From Mycolicibacterium arenosum (lineage in GTDB: Bacteria > Actinomycetota > Actinomycetes > Mycobacteriales > Mycobacteriaceae), in the NCBI RefSeq assembly GCF_024320865.1, contig NZ_JANDBD010000019.1:1-64000 (forward strand): DNA of 64,000 nucleotides. Reading direction: 5' to 3'. The position numbers and the translations under genes are program-made. Shown here piece by piece: positions 50,380 through 58,976 of this stretch. Each line of letters opens with the position of its first letter. Within the stretch, counting starts at the first letter, position 1. The notes under the pieces are model-generated. The model was not told where the DNA came from and ran no database searches. It saw only the letters and a program-made list of their open reading frames with translations.

Positions 50380-53106
50380 TCACTTCCCCTTGAGGCGGAT
50401 CTTCCAGCGCACGAAGCTCAGGTAGAAGATCGACAGCAGCACCAGCATTCCGAAGTCGAGCAGCCAGACGCTCTTGGCGAGGTCGCCTCTCTGGTCGACG
50501 GGCCCGCCGAACTCGCCCAGCTGCGCCGGGCCACCCTCCTTGATCGGCAACGGCAGCGCCCCGGCGTAGTGCTTCCACAACCCGTCGGCGGGCAGAATCG
50601 GCGGCCGCACCATCTCGGGCAGACCCACGGTGGAAGCGGTGATGGCGAAACCCCAACGTGCCGGGGTGATCCAGGACAACTGGTCGAGGCCGATGCGACC
50701 CGTCACGGGGATCATGCCGCCTGAGAACACCAACTGGCTCATGACCGCGACCACCAGCATCGGCATGATCTGGTCGCTGGTCTTGGCCATCGACGACAGT
50801 GCGAAACCGACGCACGCGGCGCAGATCGTCGCGGCGGCCATGCCGACGTAGAGCTCGATCGCCGCGGCCGTCCCGCCGTCGCCCAGGAACGTCAGGACGA
50901 CCGGCCCGTTCTTCGGAGTGCCGACGCCCGCGATCGTGATGAGCATGACGATGCCGGACTGGAGAATCGCGAAGACCGAGTAGATGGACACCTTCGCGGC
51001 GAGGTACGCGGTGGTCGACAACCCCACCGCCTGCTCGCGCAGGAAGATCGCACGTTCGCCGATGAGGTCGCGGATGGTCAGGGCGGTGCCCATGAAGATC
51101 GCGCCGACGTTCATCAGGACCAGCACCTGGCCCGGCTGGTTCGGCGCGTCACCCGCCGGGTCGGGTACGCCGAAGCCGGTCGTGCCGGGCACCGATAGCG
51201 ACAGCGCACCCATGATGAGCGGCAGACACGCGAGGAAGATGAAGTATCCGCGGTCGGAGACGATGAGCCGCAGCTGCCGTCGCGCGATCGTCGAGAACTG
51301 CCGGACCACGCTGGTGTGCACCGGCTGGCCAAGGTCGGCGGGCGCCTCGGCCTGTGGCGGTGGCGGCGGTGGACCGTGCCGCTCGAGGAATTTGCGCTTG
51401 GCGCCCTCGGGATCACCGGCGACGCTGCTGAAGATGTCGGCCCAGTTGGTGGTGCCGAGCTGCGGGCCGATCTGATCCGGCGGCCCGCAGAACGCCGTCT
51501 TGCCGCCGGGGGCGAGCAGCAGCACCTGGTCGCAGACGTCGAGGTAGGTCAGCGAGTGGGTGACCACCAGCACGACGCGGCCGGCGTCGGCGAGCTGGCG
51601 CAGCATGGTCATGACCTGGCGGTCGAGCGCGGGGTCCAGACCTGACGTCGGTTCGTCGAGGATGAGAAGCGAAGGGCCGGTGAGCAGTTCGAGCGCCACC
51701 GAGGCGCGTTTGCGTTGGCCACCGGACAGCTTGTCGACGCGGGTGTCGAGGTGTTTGGTCATCTCGAGTTCCTCGAGGACGCGCATCACCTGCTGTTCGC
51801 GGTCTTCCTTCGTGCTGTCGGGCGGTAGGCGGAGCTCGGCGGCGTACATCAGCGCCTGGCGCACGGTCAGCTGGCCGTGTACTACGTCGTCCTGCGGGAC
51901 CATGCCGATTCGGGAGCGGAGGCTGGCGTACTCGGCGTGGACGTCGTGGCCCTCGAACGAGACCCGGCCCGTCGTGGGGTGGGTGAGGCCGGCGACCATC
52001 TTGGAGAAGGTCGACTTTCCGGCGCCCGACGGTCCGATGACGGCGGTGAGGGTGCCGGGCCGTGCGGAGATCGAGATGTTGTCGAGCAGCGTCTTGTTGC
52101 CCTCGATGGTCCACGTGACGCCGTAGGCGTCGAGACCGCCGGTCTTGGTGGCCGCCTCGGTCTCGTTGCGTCGGGCCAGCGTGCCGTTGCCGAAGACGAG
52201 GTCGACGTTGCCGATGGTGACGACGTCGCCGTCGCGCAGGGTGGCGGCGTCGACGCGCTGGCCGTTGACGAACGTGCCGTTGATGCTCTTGTTGTCGCGG
52301 ATCGTCGTCCCGGTGGGCGACGGGAGCAGCGTCGCGTGGTGCCGCGAGGCCAGCACGTCGGGAATGACGATGTCGTTGTCGGTGGCGCGGCCGATCTTGA
52401 CCCCGCCGGTCGCGACCTCGGTGGTCCCGCGGCCGGGCCGCAGGATCTTGAGCATGCTCGTCGCGAGGTTGGGCTGGCCCGTGGCCACGTTCCCCTGCCC
52501 GTCCATGGGACGCGGAACTGCGGCGGGGCCCATCTGGGTGGCGGCGGGGTTTCCGCCGGAGGGGGGCGACACCTGTTGCGGCGCACTGGGATACGCGGGT
52601 GCGCCGGCGCGGGGCATCGGGGCGCTCTGGTGCGGCCGGGGACCGTTCGGCGGACCCATCGGGCCCGACGGGTAGCGCGGCTGCGGCGACGACGGCGGGT
52701 GGTAGGCGGGGCCGGGGGGCGCCGTCGGGTACTGAGCGGCGGGGCGCGCCGCGATCGGGACCGACTGCGTCGGCGGCGGCGAGCCGACGTTGCCCTGGTG
52801 CTGGCCGACGTCGAACGTCAGCGCGGGACCGTCGGGGTTGCCGATGTTCACGGTCAGGCCGTCGCTGATGTCCGTGACCGGCACGCGCTGGTTGCGCACG
52901 TACAGACCGTTGAGGCTGCCGTTGTCGATGGCGAGCCAGCGGCCCTGGTCGAATCGCAGGATCAGGTGCGCGCGCGAGATCAACGGGTGGGCGACTCGGA
53001 CGTCGGCGCGCAGGTCGCGGCCGACAACCACGTCGTTGCCCGCGGCGAAGTTCCGGGCGGACCCGTCGTACTTGACGGTCAATGCAGGTGGGGCGGGTCG
53101 GCTCAT
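50380..53106 (-). CDS. FHA-domain ABC transporter (Rv1747-like)
   Basis: 908 aa, ATPase and permease in one chain. FHA domain 1 lies at about 10-98 (VVVGRDLRADVRVAHPLISR; NGSLNGLYVR). A Pro-rich linker runs from 100 to 200. FHA domain 2 lies at about 225-310 (KIGRATDNDIVIPD; NGTFVNGQRV). The ABC ATPase has Walker A GPSGAGKS, signature LSGGQRKR and Walker B LLILDEPTSGLDP. Six membrane helices lie in the last 300 residues. Its M. tuberculosis relative is phosphorylated by PknF and helps export cell-wall glycolipids. The start is ATG 53106, not TTG 53115. Confidence 0.9.
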   Translation of the reverse strand: MSRPAPPALTVKYDGSARNFAAGNDVVVGRDLRADVRVAHPLISRAHLILRFDQGRWLAIDNGSLNGLYVRNQRVPVTDISDGLTVNIGNPDGPALTFDVGQHQGNVGSPPPTQSVPIAARPAAQYPTAPPGPAYHPPSSPQPRYPSGPMGPPNGPRPHQSAPMPRAGAPAYPSAPQQVSPPSGGNPAATQMGPAAVPRPMDGQGNVATGQPNLATSMLKILRPGRGTTEVATGGVKIGRATDNDIVIPDVLASRHHATLLPSPTGTTIRDNKSINGTFVNGQRVDAATLRDGDVVTIGNVDLVFGNGTLARRNETEAATKTGGLDAYGVTWTIEGNKTLLDNISISARPGTLTAVIGPSGAGKSTFSKMVAGLTHPTTGRVSFEGHDVHAEYASLRSRIGMVPQDDVVHGQLTVRQALMYAAELRLPPDSTKEDREQQVMRVLEELEMTKHLDTRVDKLSGGQRKRASVALELLTGPSLLILDEPTSGLDPALDRQVMTMLRQLADAGRVVLVVTHSLTYLDVCDQVLLLAPGGKTAFCGPPDQIGPQLGTTNWADIFSSVAGDPEGAKRKFLERHGPPPPPPQAEAPADLGQPVHTSVVRQFSTIARRQLRLIVSDRGYFIFLACLPLIMGALSLSVPGTTGFGVPDPAGDAPNQPGQVLVLMNVGAIFMGTALTIRDLIGERAIFLREQAVGLSTTAYLAAKVSIYSVFAILQSGIVMLITIAGVGTPKNGPVVLTFLGDGGTAAAIELYVGMAAATICAACVGFALSSMAKTSDQIMPMLVVAVMSQLVFSGGMIPVTGRIGLDQLSWITPARWGFAITASTVGLPEMVRPPILPADGLWKHYAGALPLPIKEGGPAQLGEFGGPVDQRGDLAKSVWLLDFGMLVLLSIFYLSFVRWKIRLKGK

Positions 53107-53157
53107 CGGGTGCAACTCTAACGGTATGAGGCCCGCCCGCGCCTGCGGTCCGCGCCC

Positions 53158-53568
53158 TTAGTTCGGGACCGGAATCCGCCAGCTTACGGTGTCGGTGATC
53201 TGGTGCAGCCCCGTCATCCGGTCGCCCTCGGCGTCGATCACGTGGGCGAACGCCGCGTCGACGGCGGCGTTGTCCGCTTTGGACCGGCCGCGGTAGTGGC
53301 CGAGGACCACGACGCGCTGATCCGACACGGTCAGGTACTCGCTCGGTTCGACGGAGATGTCGTAGGCCTCGTCGATGGTCGCCCACACGCCGAGCATGTC
53401 CTGCGCGCCGTGATGCGGGCCTCCGACGCCGTGCGGCATTCCGGCACTGACCAGGCCCTCGAAGTCGTCGGCGAGCAGTGTCAGCAGGGCTTCGGCGTCG
53501 GCCCCCGCGAGCGCGTCGTAGAACCGGCGCGCGACGGAGGTGGCGGTGGCGGGTGTGTCGGTCGGCAT
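53158..53568 (-). CDS. SnoaL-like (NTF2 fold) protein
   Basis: 136 aa. Family features are VARRFYDALAGADAEALLTL and LADDFEGLVSAGMPHGVGGP at the start, RVVVLGHYRGRSKADNAAVD in the middle and RMTGLHQITDTVSW at the end. It may be a hydrolase, isomerase or binding protein; there is no clear catalytic pair. Divergent from a TetR regulator with a palindrome between, so probably that regulator's target. Ribosome site AGGAGGC lies just before ATG 53568. Confidence 0.83.
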   Translation of the reverse strand: MPTDTPATATSVARRFYDALAGADAEALLTLLADDFEGLVSAGMPHGVGGPHHGAQDMLGVWATIDEAYDISVEPSEYLTVSDQRVVVLGHYRGRSKADNAAVDAAFAHVIDAEGDRMTGLHQITDTVSWRIPVPN

Positions 53569-53583
53569 GTCGAGCCTCCTTTT

Positions 53584-53599
53584 TAGAGATGTCTCTCTA
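53584..53599. promoter_or_regulatory. Putative TetR operator
   Basis: TAGAGA-tgtc-TCTCTA: perfect 6-bp arms in an AT-rich 41-bp gap between the divergent SnoaL and TetR genes. It also contains AGAGA-tg-TCTCT. Position and size fit autoregulation by the TetR protein. Confidence 0.6.
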
Positions 53600-53609
53600 T
53601 TATTAGCTC

Positions 53610-54173
53610 GTGCCGAGGCCAGCCCGCTACTCGAAAGACGATCTGCTCGACGCCGCCGCTGCGCTACTGGCGACGGAGGGGCCCGCGGCGGTGGCGATGG
53701 CCGGAGTCGCCCGCGCGGTCGGCGCGCCCAGCGGATCCGTCTATCACCGTTTCCCGACCAGGGCCGCACTGTGCGGCGCCCTGTGGCTGCGCACCGAGGA
53801 GCGCTTCCAGGCGGGGTTCGTCGCCGCCCTCGGTTCGGGTATCGACGAAGTCGAAAGATGTGTCGCCGCAGCGTGTTACGTGGTCACGTGGTGTCGCGCG
53901 CATCCGAACGACGCGCAGGTGCTCGTACTGGGACCGGGTGCGCTCGATATGGCGGAATGGCCCGATTCGGTGCGCGAGCGGCGCGGCGAACTGCAGCGCA
54001 CCGTCGGCGCCGCGATGGCGGGCTTCACGGCCGACCCCGATCGGCTGCGCGCAGCGGTGGTCGACGTGCCGGTGGGTGTGATTCGCAGGCACTTGGTTGC
54101 GCGGCAAACCATTCCGGCATCCGCGGAGGCGATCGTAGAGGATTGCGCCCGAGCGTTAATTGCAGTGTGCTAA
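53610..54173 (+). CDS. TetR-family transcriptional regulator
   Basis: 187 aa. The N-terminal helix-turn-helix is at about 8-55: YSKDDLLDAAAALLATEGPA, then VAMAGVARAVGAPSGSVYHR and FPTRAALCGALW. The helical ligand-binding part has several Cys/His (CVAAACYVVTWCRAHP). Start GTG 53610. It likely represses the divergent SnoaL gene and itself. Confidence 0.87.
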   Translation: MPRPARYSKDDLLDAAAALLATEGPAAVAMAGVARAVGAPSGSVYHRFPTRAALCGALWLRTEERFQAGFVAALGSGIDEVERCVAAACYVVTWCRAHPNDAQVLVLGPGALDMAEWPDSVRERRGELQRTVGAAMAGFTADPDRLRAAVVDVPVGVIRRHLVARQTIPASAEAIVEDCARALIAVC

Positions 54174-54237
54174 CGAATCGGCGCTGATTCGGGCGCGGCG
54201 CATCTATTTACAGGTGAGGACGTGTTCTCGTAGATCC

Positions 54238-54741
54238 ATGTCGATTGACGACGCACGCGCCGACTGGTTGCGCACCCTGCTGCGGACGCTCCTCGCCGCG
54301 GCCGCGGTCGGGGCTGCTCTGTGCACGCTCATGGCTACCAACGGCTATTTGCCTCTGGCCGCCGCCAAACCGGCCTTCGTCGTGGACGGCCGGGGTTACG
54401 TGAACACCCCGGCCCGCTGCGACGCGGCCCAGACCCCCGTGTTCGCCGGGCGAACCCCGCTGTCGCTCATCGCGATCTGCCAGGACAAGAGGGGCGGCTA
54501 CGAGTATCGCGGGATGCGGTTGCGCGACCGCGCGCTGCTCAAGCTGCCCGCGGAGCAGCTGGGCAACGGGTGCTTCGGCGCCAGCACGAAGGACATCACG
54601 TACACGGTGTCCGAGCGCAAGCTGCTGCTGACCGCCAAACTGCGCGTCGTCCGCGACGAGGCGATGCTGGAGTTCACGGACTTCACCGCCGAGGCACCGG
54701 CGGCGGCACCGGTGGACAAGGCATCCGGCACCGTCGGCTAG
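54238..54741 (+). CDS. Single-pass secreted/anchored protein of unknown function
   Basis: 167 aa. A signal-anchor helix spans about 15-35 (LLAAAAVGAALCTLMATNGY). The outside part has three Cys (ARCDAAQ, AICQDK, NGCFGA) and beta-rich sequence GGYEYRGMRLRDRALLKLPA. That segment recalls the extracellular domain at the end of some mycobacterial Ser/Thr kinases, although no kinase is present. Start ATG 54238. It converges on the OYE gene with 2 nt between. Confidence 0.68.
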   Translation: MSIDDARADWLRTLLRTLLAAAAVGAALCTLMATNGYLPLAAAKPAFVVDGRGYVNTPARCDAAQTPVFAGRTPLSLIAICQDKRGGYEYRGMRLRDRALLKLPAEQLGNGCFGASTKDITYTVSERKLLLTAKLRVVRDEAMLEFTDFTAEAPAAAPVDKASGTVG

Positions 54742-54743
54742 TG

Positions 54744-55937
54744 CTAGACCGGTGTCGGCGAGCCGGTCACGACGCAGTGCGTGTGGCTGTAGATCGTCGC
54801 CATGCACTTGTTGCAGTGTGTGCACAGCGAGCGGATGCTGCGCGCGTCGCCGTCGTCCTTGATGCGGTTGATGAGATCGGGTTCGGCGAGTAGCGCGCGG
54901 CCCATCGCGACGAACTCGAAACCCTCGGCCATGGCGAGGTCCATCGTCTCGCGATTCGTGATGCCGCCCAACAGGATCAGCGGCATCTTCAGCTCGGCGC
55001 GGAACTGCTTGGCGTCGCGCAGTAGGAACGCCTCGCGATACGGGTACTCGCGGAGGAACTTCTTCCCGGTCATGCGGATGCCCCAGCGCAGTGGCGGCTT
55101 GAACGCACCTGCGAACTCCTTGACCGGAGCGTCGCCGCGGAACAGGTACATCGGGTTGACCAGCGAGCTGCCCGCGGTCAGTTCGAGGGCGTCGAGTCCG
55201 CCGTCCTCCTCGAGCCACTTCGCGGTCTGGAGCGACTCCTCGATCGGGATGCCGCCGCGCACCCCGTCGGCCATCGTCAACTTCGCGGTGATCGCGATCT
55301 GGCCGCCCACCGCCTGGCGCACCGCGGTGACCATGCCGCGGGCGACCTTGGCGCGGTTCTCCAGCGAGCCGCCGAACTCGTCGTCGCGGCGGTTGATCAG
55401 CGGACTGAGAAACGAGCTCGCGAAGTAGTTGTGTCCGAGGTGGACTTCCACGGCGTCGAAGCCGGCGTCGACGGCGTACCGGGCGGCGTCGGCGTGCGCG
55501 GCGATGATGTCGTCGATGTCGGCCCGCGTGGCCTTGCGGGCGAACCGCATCGACATCGGATTGAAGAACCGCACCGGCGCGAGGGCCGTCGCCTTCGTCG
55601 TACGGGCATTGGCGACGGGTCCGGCGTGGCCGATCTGCGCGCTGACGGCTGCGCCCTCGGCGTGGATGGCCGCTGTGAGCTTCTGCAAACCGGGGATGGC
55701 TTCGGGCCGCCACCAGATCACGTTGCCCTCGGTGCGTCCGCCTTGGGTCACCGCGAGGTACGCCACCGTGGTCATCCCGACCCCGCCCGCCGCGGGCAGC
55801 CGGTGGTAGGTGATGAGGTCGTCGGTCACCAGTGCATTCGGCGTCGACGCTTCGAACGTCGCGGCCTTGATGACGCGGTTGCGAAGCGTCACCGGGCCGA
55901 GCTGAGCAGGGGTGAACACATTGGGCTGAGTGTCCAT
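54744..55937 (-). CDS. Old yellow enzyme-family NADH:flavin oxidoreductase (Rv3359-like)
   Basis: 397 aa. It has an FMN TIM barrel, with LGPVTLRNRVIKAATFEAST at the start and IGHAGPVANA. The substrate-site HN pair lies in VEVHLGHNYFASSFLSPLIN, and the FMN phosphate site in GFEFVAMGRALLAEP. A short Cys cluster near the end (CTHCNKC) recalls the iron-sulfur site of 2,4-dienoyl-CoA reductases, but no second reductase domain follows. Start ATG 55937, 19 bp from folD on the opposite strand. Confidence 0.87.
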   Translation of the reverse strand: MDTQPNVFTPAQLGPVTLRNRVIKAATFEASTPNALVTDDLITYHRLPAAGGVGMTTVAYLAVTQGGRTEGNVIWWRPEAIPGLQKLTAAIHAEGAAVSAQIGHAGPVANARTTKATALAPVRFFNPMSMRFARKATRADIDDIIAAHADAARYAVDAGFDAVEVHLGHNYFASSFLSPLINRRDDEFGGSLENRAKVARGMVTAVRQAVGGQIAITAKLTMADGVRGGIPIEESLQTAKWLEEDGGLDALELTAGSSLVNPMYLFRGDAPVKEFAGAFKPPLRWGIRMTGKKFLREYPYREAFLLRDAKQFRAELKMPLILLGGITNRETMDLAMAEGFEFVAMGRALLAEPDLINRIKDDGDARSIRSLCTHCNKCMATIYSHTHCVVTGSPTPV

Positions 55938-55956
55938 AACAGGGGAGCCTGCCACA

Positions 55957-56820
55957 ATGTGTGCCGTGGGAGCGATCACTCTGGACGGTAAGGCCACACG
56001 CGACGAGATCTTCACCGACCTGAAGGACCGGGTGGCGGCGCTGACCGCCGCGGGTCGCACGCCGGGGTTGGGGACCGTGCTCGTCGGCGACGACCCCGGC
56101 TCGCACGCCTACGTTCGCGGCAAGCACGCCGACTGCGCCAAGGTCGGCATCACGTCGATTCGGCGCGACCTGCCCGCCGACATCAGCCAAGCCGAGCTCG
56201 ACGCGACGATCGACGAACTCAACGCGAACCCCGAGTGCACCGGGTACATCGTGCAGCTGCCGCTGCCCAAGCACCTCGACGAGAACGCCGCACTCGAACG
56301 CATCGATCCGGCCAAGGACGCCGACGGACTGCACCCGACCAACCTCGGACGGCTGGTGCTCAACGAGCCCGCGCCGCTGCCGTGTACCCCGCGCGGCATC
56401 GTGCACCTGCTGCGCCGCTTCGACGTGGAGATCGCGGGCGCGCACGTCGTGGTGATCGGACGCGGTGTGACCGTCGGCAGGCCGATGGGGCTGCTGCTCA
56501 CCCGTCGCTCCGAGAACGCGACGGTCACGCTGTGCCACACCGGGACTCGCGATCTGCCCAGCCTGGTCCGGCAGGCCGACATCGTCATCGCCGCGGTGGG
56601 GGTGACGCACCTGGTGACCGCCGATATGGTCAAGCCGGGGGCCGCGCTGGTCGATGTCGGCGTCAGTCGCGACGCCGAGGGCAAGCTCGTCGGCGATCTG
56701 CATCCCGACGTATGGGATGTCGCGGGGCACGTGTCGCCCAACCCCGGCGGCGTCGGCCCGCTGACGCGCGCGTTCCTGCTGACGAACGTCGTCGAGCTGG
56801 AGGAAGCGAAGCGCGGGTGA
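55957..56820 (+). CDS. folD: Bifunctional methylene-THF dehydrogenase / methenyl-THF cyclohydrolase
   Basis: 287 aa. It interconverts 5,10-methylene-, methenyl- and 10-formyl-tetrahydrofolate with NADP. Signature regions are GDDPGSHAYVRGKHADCAKV, the active-site Lys region, GYIVQLPLPKHL and the NADP site VVIGRGVTVGRPMGLLL, ending NPGGVGPLTRAFLL. The start is ATG 55957, supported by AGGGGAG at 55941-55947. GTG 55966 would give the same beginning as M. tuberculosis FolD. It supplies one-carbon units to purine synthesis and methionine. Confidence 0.93.
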   Translation: MCAVGAITLDGKATRDEIFTDLKDRVAALTAAGRTPGLGTVLVGDDPGSHAYVRGKHADCAKVGITSIRRDLPADISQAELDATIDELNANPECTGYIVQLPLPKHLDENAALERIDPAKDADGLHPTNLGRLVLNEPAPLPCTPRGIVHLLRRFDVEIAGAHVVVIGRGVTVGRPMGLLLTRRSENATVTLCHTGTRDLPSLVRQADIVIAAVGVTHLVTADMVKPGAALVDVGVSRDAEGKLVGDLHPDVWDVAGHVSPNPGGVGPLTRAFLLTNVVELEEAKRG

Positions 56821-57110
56821 CGCCGAAGGAGATCGCGCACAAGGTGTTCGCGGGGCAGTGGCCGATCCTGTCGGTGGGTCTGGTGCTGCTGGCGGCGTTC
56901 GGCCTCGTCGTCGCGGGCTACTGGCGCCGTGGCGCCCTGGTGCTCGCGATCGGGGTGGGCATCGCCTCGGCACTGCGGCTGACCATGCCCGAGGACCGGG
57001 CCGGCCTGCTGGTCGTGCGCTCCCGGACCGTCGACGTCATCACCACGGCGGCGGTCAGCGCGGCGATGTTCTACATCGCGTGGACGATCGACCCCCTCGG
57101 CACCAGCTAG
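56817..57110 (+). CDS. DUF3017 small membrane protein (Rv3355c-like)
   Basis: 97 aa with three membrane segments at about 16-35 (ILSVGLVLLAAFGLVVAGYW), 38-55 and 72-90. An MPEDRAGLLVVRSRTVDV loop is between the last two. The GTG start overlaps the folD stop (GTGA), so it is coupled to folD, as in M. tuberculosis. No function is known. Confidence 0.85.
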   Translation: MTPKEIAHKVFAGQWPILSVGLVLLAAFGLVVAGYWRRGALVLAIGVGIASALRLTMPEDRAGLLVVRSRTVDVITTAAVSAAMFYIAWTIDPLGTS

Positions 57111-57111
57111 C

Positions 57112-57750
57112 TCACCTCAGCTTGAGCGCCGCCGCCACGATCGGCTTCGCCCACGCCGGCGTCGCACTCACATCCGTTGGGGCCACGATGTCTCCGCGCA
57201 CCACGTGCAGGATCAGGACCGGCTGCGGCGCGACACCTTGAGCCGGGTCGCCGGCCGCGGAGTTATCGTAGACGCGCAGCTCGGTGAGGACGGGCAGCAG
57301 GCTGATCAGGTTGAGCCGACTGTGCCGCCAGCGCTTCCGGATGGCCTCCTCGGGGATGTCGTGACCACCGCCGGCCACCCGCTGGCGCACCCGCGCGAGG
57401 TGCATCTCGGGACTGGCCAACCCGACGTAGAACACGTGCACCTCGAAGCCCGCGGCCGCGGCCTCGGACAGCAGGCGCGTCATCGTGCCGCCGCCGAGCG
57501 TGGTCTCGAACGCGAAGTCCAGACGTTCGGCGAGCGCGCGTTCCAGCAGTCGCCGACCCTGCCGCCACGCGGCGGCGTTCGCCTTGACCTGCTCTAAGCC
57601 GGGGTTGGCCGCGATCAACGCGCGAGCGGCCTCGTCGGGGTTGTAGTACTCGCCACCCGCGGCGCGAATCATCGCGCCGCCGATACTGCTCTTGCCCGCG
57701 CCGTTGACCCCGGCGAGAACGTGGATGGTCGGCGGTGCGGTCCGACTCAG
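57112..57750 (-). CDS. Zeta-toxin family kinase, probable CTG start
   Basis: 212 aa when read from CTG 57750. Only this start gives the Walker A motif GVNGAGKSS (14-22), required for ATP binding. The first ATG (57672) lies just after it. Other family features are YYNPDEAAR, FETTLGG and VRQRVAGGGHDIPEEAIRKR. Zeta toxins phosphorylate UDP-N-acetylglucosamine. The CTG overlaps the TGA of the Phd-like antitoxin as CTGA, the same geometry as the ATGA/GTGA overlaps elsewhere here. No ATG, GTG or TTG exists in frame upstream of 57672. It may be active by coupled translation or be a start-lost gene. Confidence 0.7.
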   Translation of the reverse strand: MSRTAPPTIHVLAGVNGAGKSSIGGAMIRAAGGEYYNPDEAARALIAANPGLEQVKANAAAWRQGRRLLERALAERLDFAFETTLGGGTMTRLLSEAAAAGFEVHVFYVGLASPEMHLARVRQRVAGGGHDIPEEAIRKRWRHSRLNLISLLPVLTELRVYDNSAAGDPAQGVAPQPVLILHVVRGDIVAPTDVSATPAWAKPIVAAALKLR

Positions 57751-58106
57751 CGGGAGCGTCGCTTCGGGCGTGCGGCCTTCACCGCGGCGCGGCCGAGGTC
57801 AGCGGGTGACGCGTCGAACGCCGCCGCGACGCCCGCCTTGGCCGCGGGCCTCTGCATCCGGTCCAGCAGCGCGTCGAATTCCTCGGTGAGCTCGTCGAGC
57901 ACCGGCGAGCCCGCGCGCGTCAGCGCCTGGAACTCGGCGTAGGACAACAGCACCGCCTTGGTGGTGTTGTGCTTGGTGATCGCGACGGCGCCCGTCTGCG
58001 CGGCCTGCTCGAAGACCGCCCCGAACTCGTTCTTGAAACGGGTGGCGGGCACCGACGGCACGTCGACGAGCTCGCCGTCCCGGTTGCGGAAACTCAGCGT
58101 GGTCAT
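57747..58106 (-). CDS. Phd/YefM-type antitoxin
   Basis: 119 aa. It has the Phd/YefM N-terminal DNA-binding fold (about 20-70): VPATRFKNEFGAVFEQAAQT, AVAITKHNTTKAVLLSYAEF and the following helix QALTRAG. The flexible basic C-terminal part (KAARPKRRSR) would wrap the toxin. Pairing a Phd-type antitoxin with a zeta kinase is known in actinobacteria. It should repress its own promoter. Start ATG 58106. Confidence 0.8.
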   Translation of the reverse strand: MTTLSFRNRDGELVDVPSVPATRFKNEFGAVFEQAAQTGAVAITKHNTTKAVLLSYAEFQALTRAGSPVLDELTEEFDALLDRMQRPAAKAGVAAAFDASPADLGRAAVKAARPKRRSR

Positions 58107-58171
58107 GCACCCAGTCTAGCCGTTTCAGCCATTTTGGACAGAATGGACATTTCAGCCGGAACGAAACCCGC

Positions 58172-58228
58172 CGAACGTTGGTTACCGCCACGCGTTTCGC
58201 AGTTTCGCGTTGCGGTAACCAACGTTCG
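58172..58228. repeat. Palindromic element, copy 2 (shared with 20649-20706)
   Basis: Arms CGAACGTTGGTTACCG (58172-58187) and CGGTAACCAACGTTCG (58213-58228) are identical to copy 1. They surround a different 25-nt centre that itself has GCGTTTCGC-like repeats. It ends 13 nt after the stop of the methyltransferase gene, the same place relative to a stop as copy 1. Confidence 0.7.
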
Positions 58229-58241
58229 CGCGTAAGTCGAG

Positions 58242-58976
58242 TTAGGTGGCGAGGGTGGCCCGGATGCCGACCGTGACGTATGGCAGCGCCAACCCCGAGG
58301 TGTTGGCCAGTGCCGGGTGGGTGTTCAGCAACTCGCGAACCCGGTCGAGCGTGCGGGTGCGCACTTCGGTCGGCGAGGTGATGCAGTAACTCCGGGACGC
58401 GACGAGGTCGACGAGCGCCTGGGGAGTCAGGTAACTCGTCCACTCGATCTGTGACCGCTCCTGGTCGGTGAACGGCGAAGGCAGTGCGACCTGTCGCCTG
58501 CCGTAGGGATCGTCCTCGTGGCCGATGATGCGACCCAGGTCCCTGACCCAGCCGAGACGCTCGTCGCGGACGTTCCACACCAGTCCGAGCCGGCCGCCCG
58601 GCCGCAGCACCCTGGCGACCTCCTTGACCGCACGCTCGGGATCGAACCAGTGCCAGGCCTGCGCGACGAGCACGGAGTCGACGCTGCTGTCCGGCAGCGG
58701 AATCTCCTCGGCCGTGCCGAGCAGGGCGGGAGTGTCCGGCAGCGAGCCGCGCAGCACCTCGAGCATCTCCGGAATGGGGTCGACGGCGATCACGTTGAGG
58801 CCTCGCTCGACCAGCCGGATCGTCAGCTTGCCGGTCCCCGCCCCGAGGTCGAGCACGTCGCGTGCACCCGACGGCAGCAGCCAGTCGATGGCCTCCGGCG
58901 GGTACGACGGGCGCCCGCGCTCGTAGGCGGCGGCCTCCTCGCCGAACGACAGTGAGCGATCCCGCGCTTCGCTCAC
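58242..58976 (-). CDS. Class I SAM-dependent methyltransferase (Rv3342-like)
   Basis: 244 aa. The SAM site motif I is VLDLGAGTGKLTIRL, with post-I NVIAVDPIPEML. Motif II/III includes VDSVLVAQAWHWFDPERAVK and VLRPGGRLGLVWNV. The start is GTG 58976, overlapping the metX stop (GTGA). Conserved linkage to metX/metY, and so placement behind the SAM riboswitch, suggests a role near methionine or SAM metabolism. The substrate is unknown. Confidence 0.87.
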   Translation of the reverse strand: MSEARDRSLSFGEEAAAYERGRPSYPPEAIDWLLPSGARDVLDLGAGTGKLTIRLVERGLNVIAVDPIPEMLEVLRGSLPDTPALLGTAEEIPLPDSSVDSVLVAQAWHWFDPERAVKEVARVLRPGGRLGLVWNVRDERLGWVRDLGRIIGHEDDPYGRRQVALPSPFTDQERSQIEWTSYLTPQALVDLVASRSYCITSPTEVRTRTLDRVRELLNTHPALANTSGLALPYVTVGIRATLAT

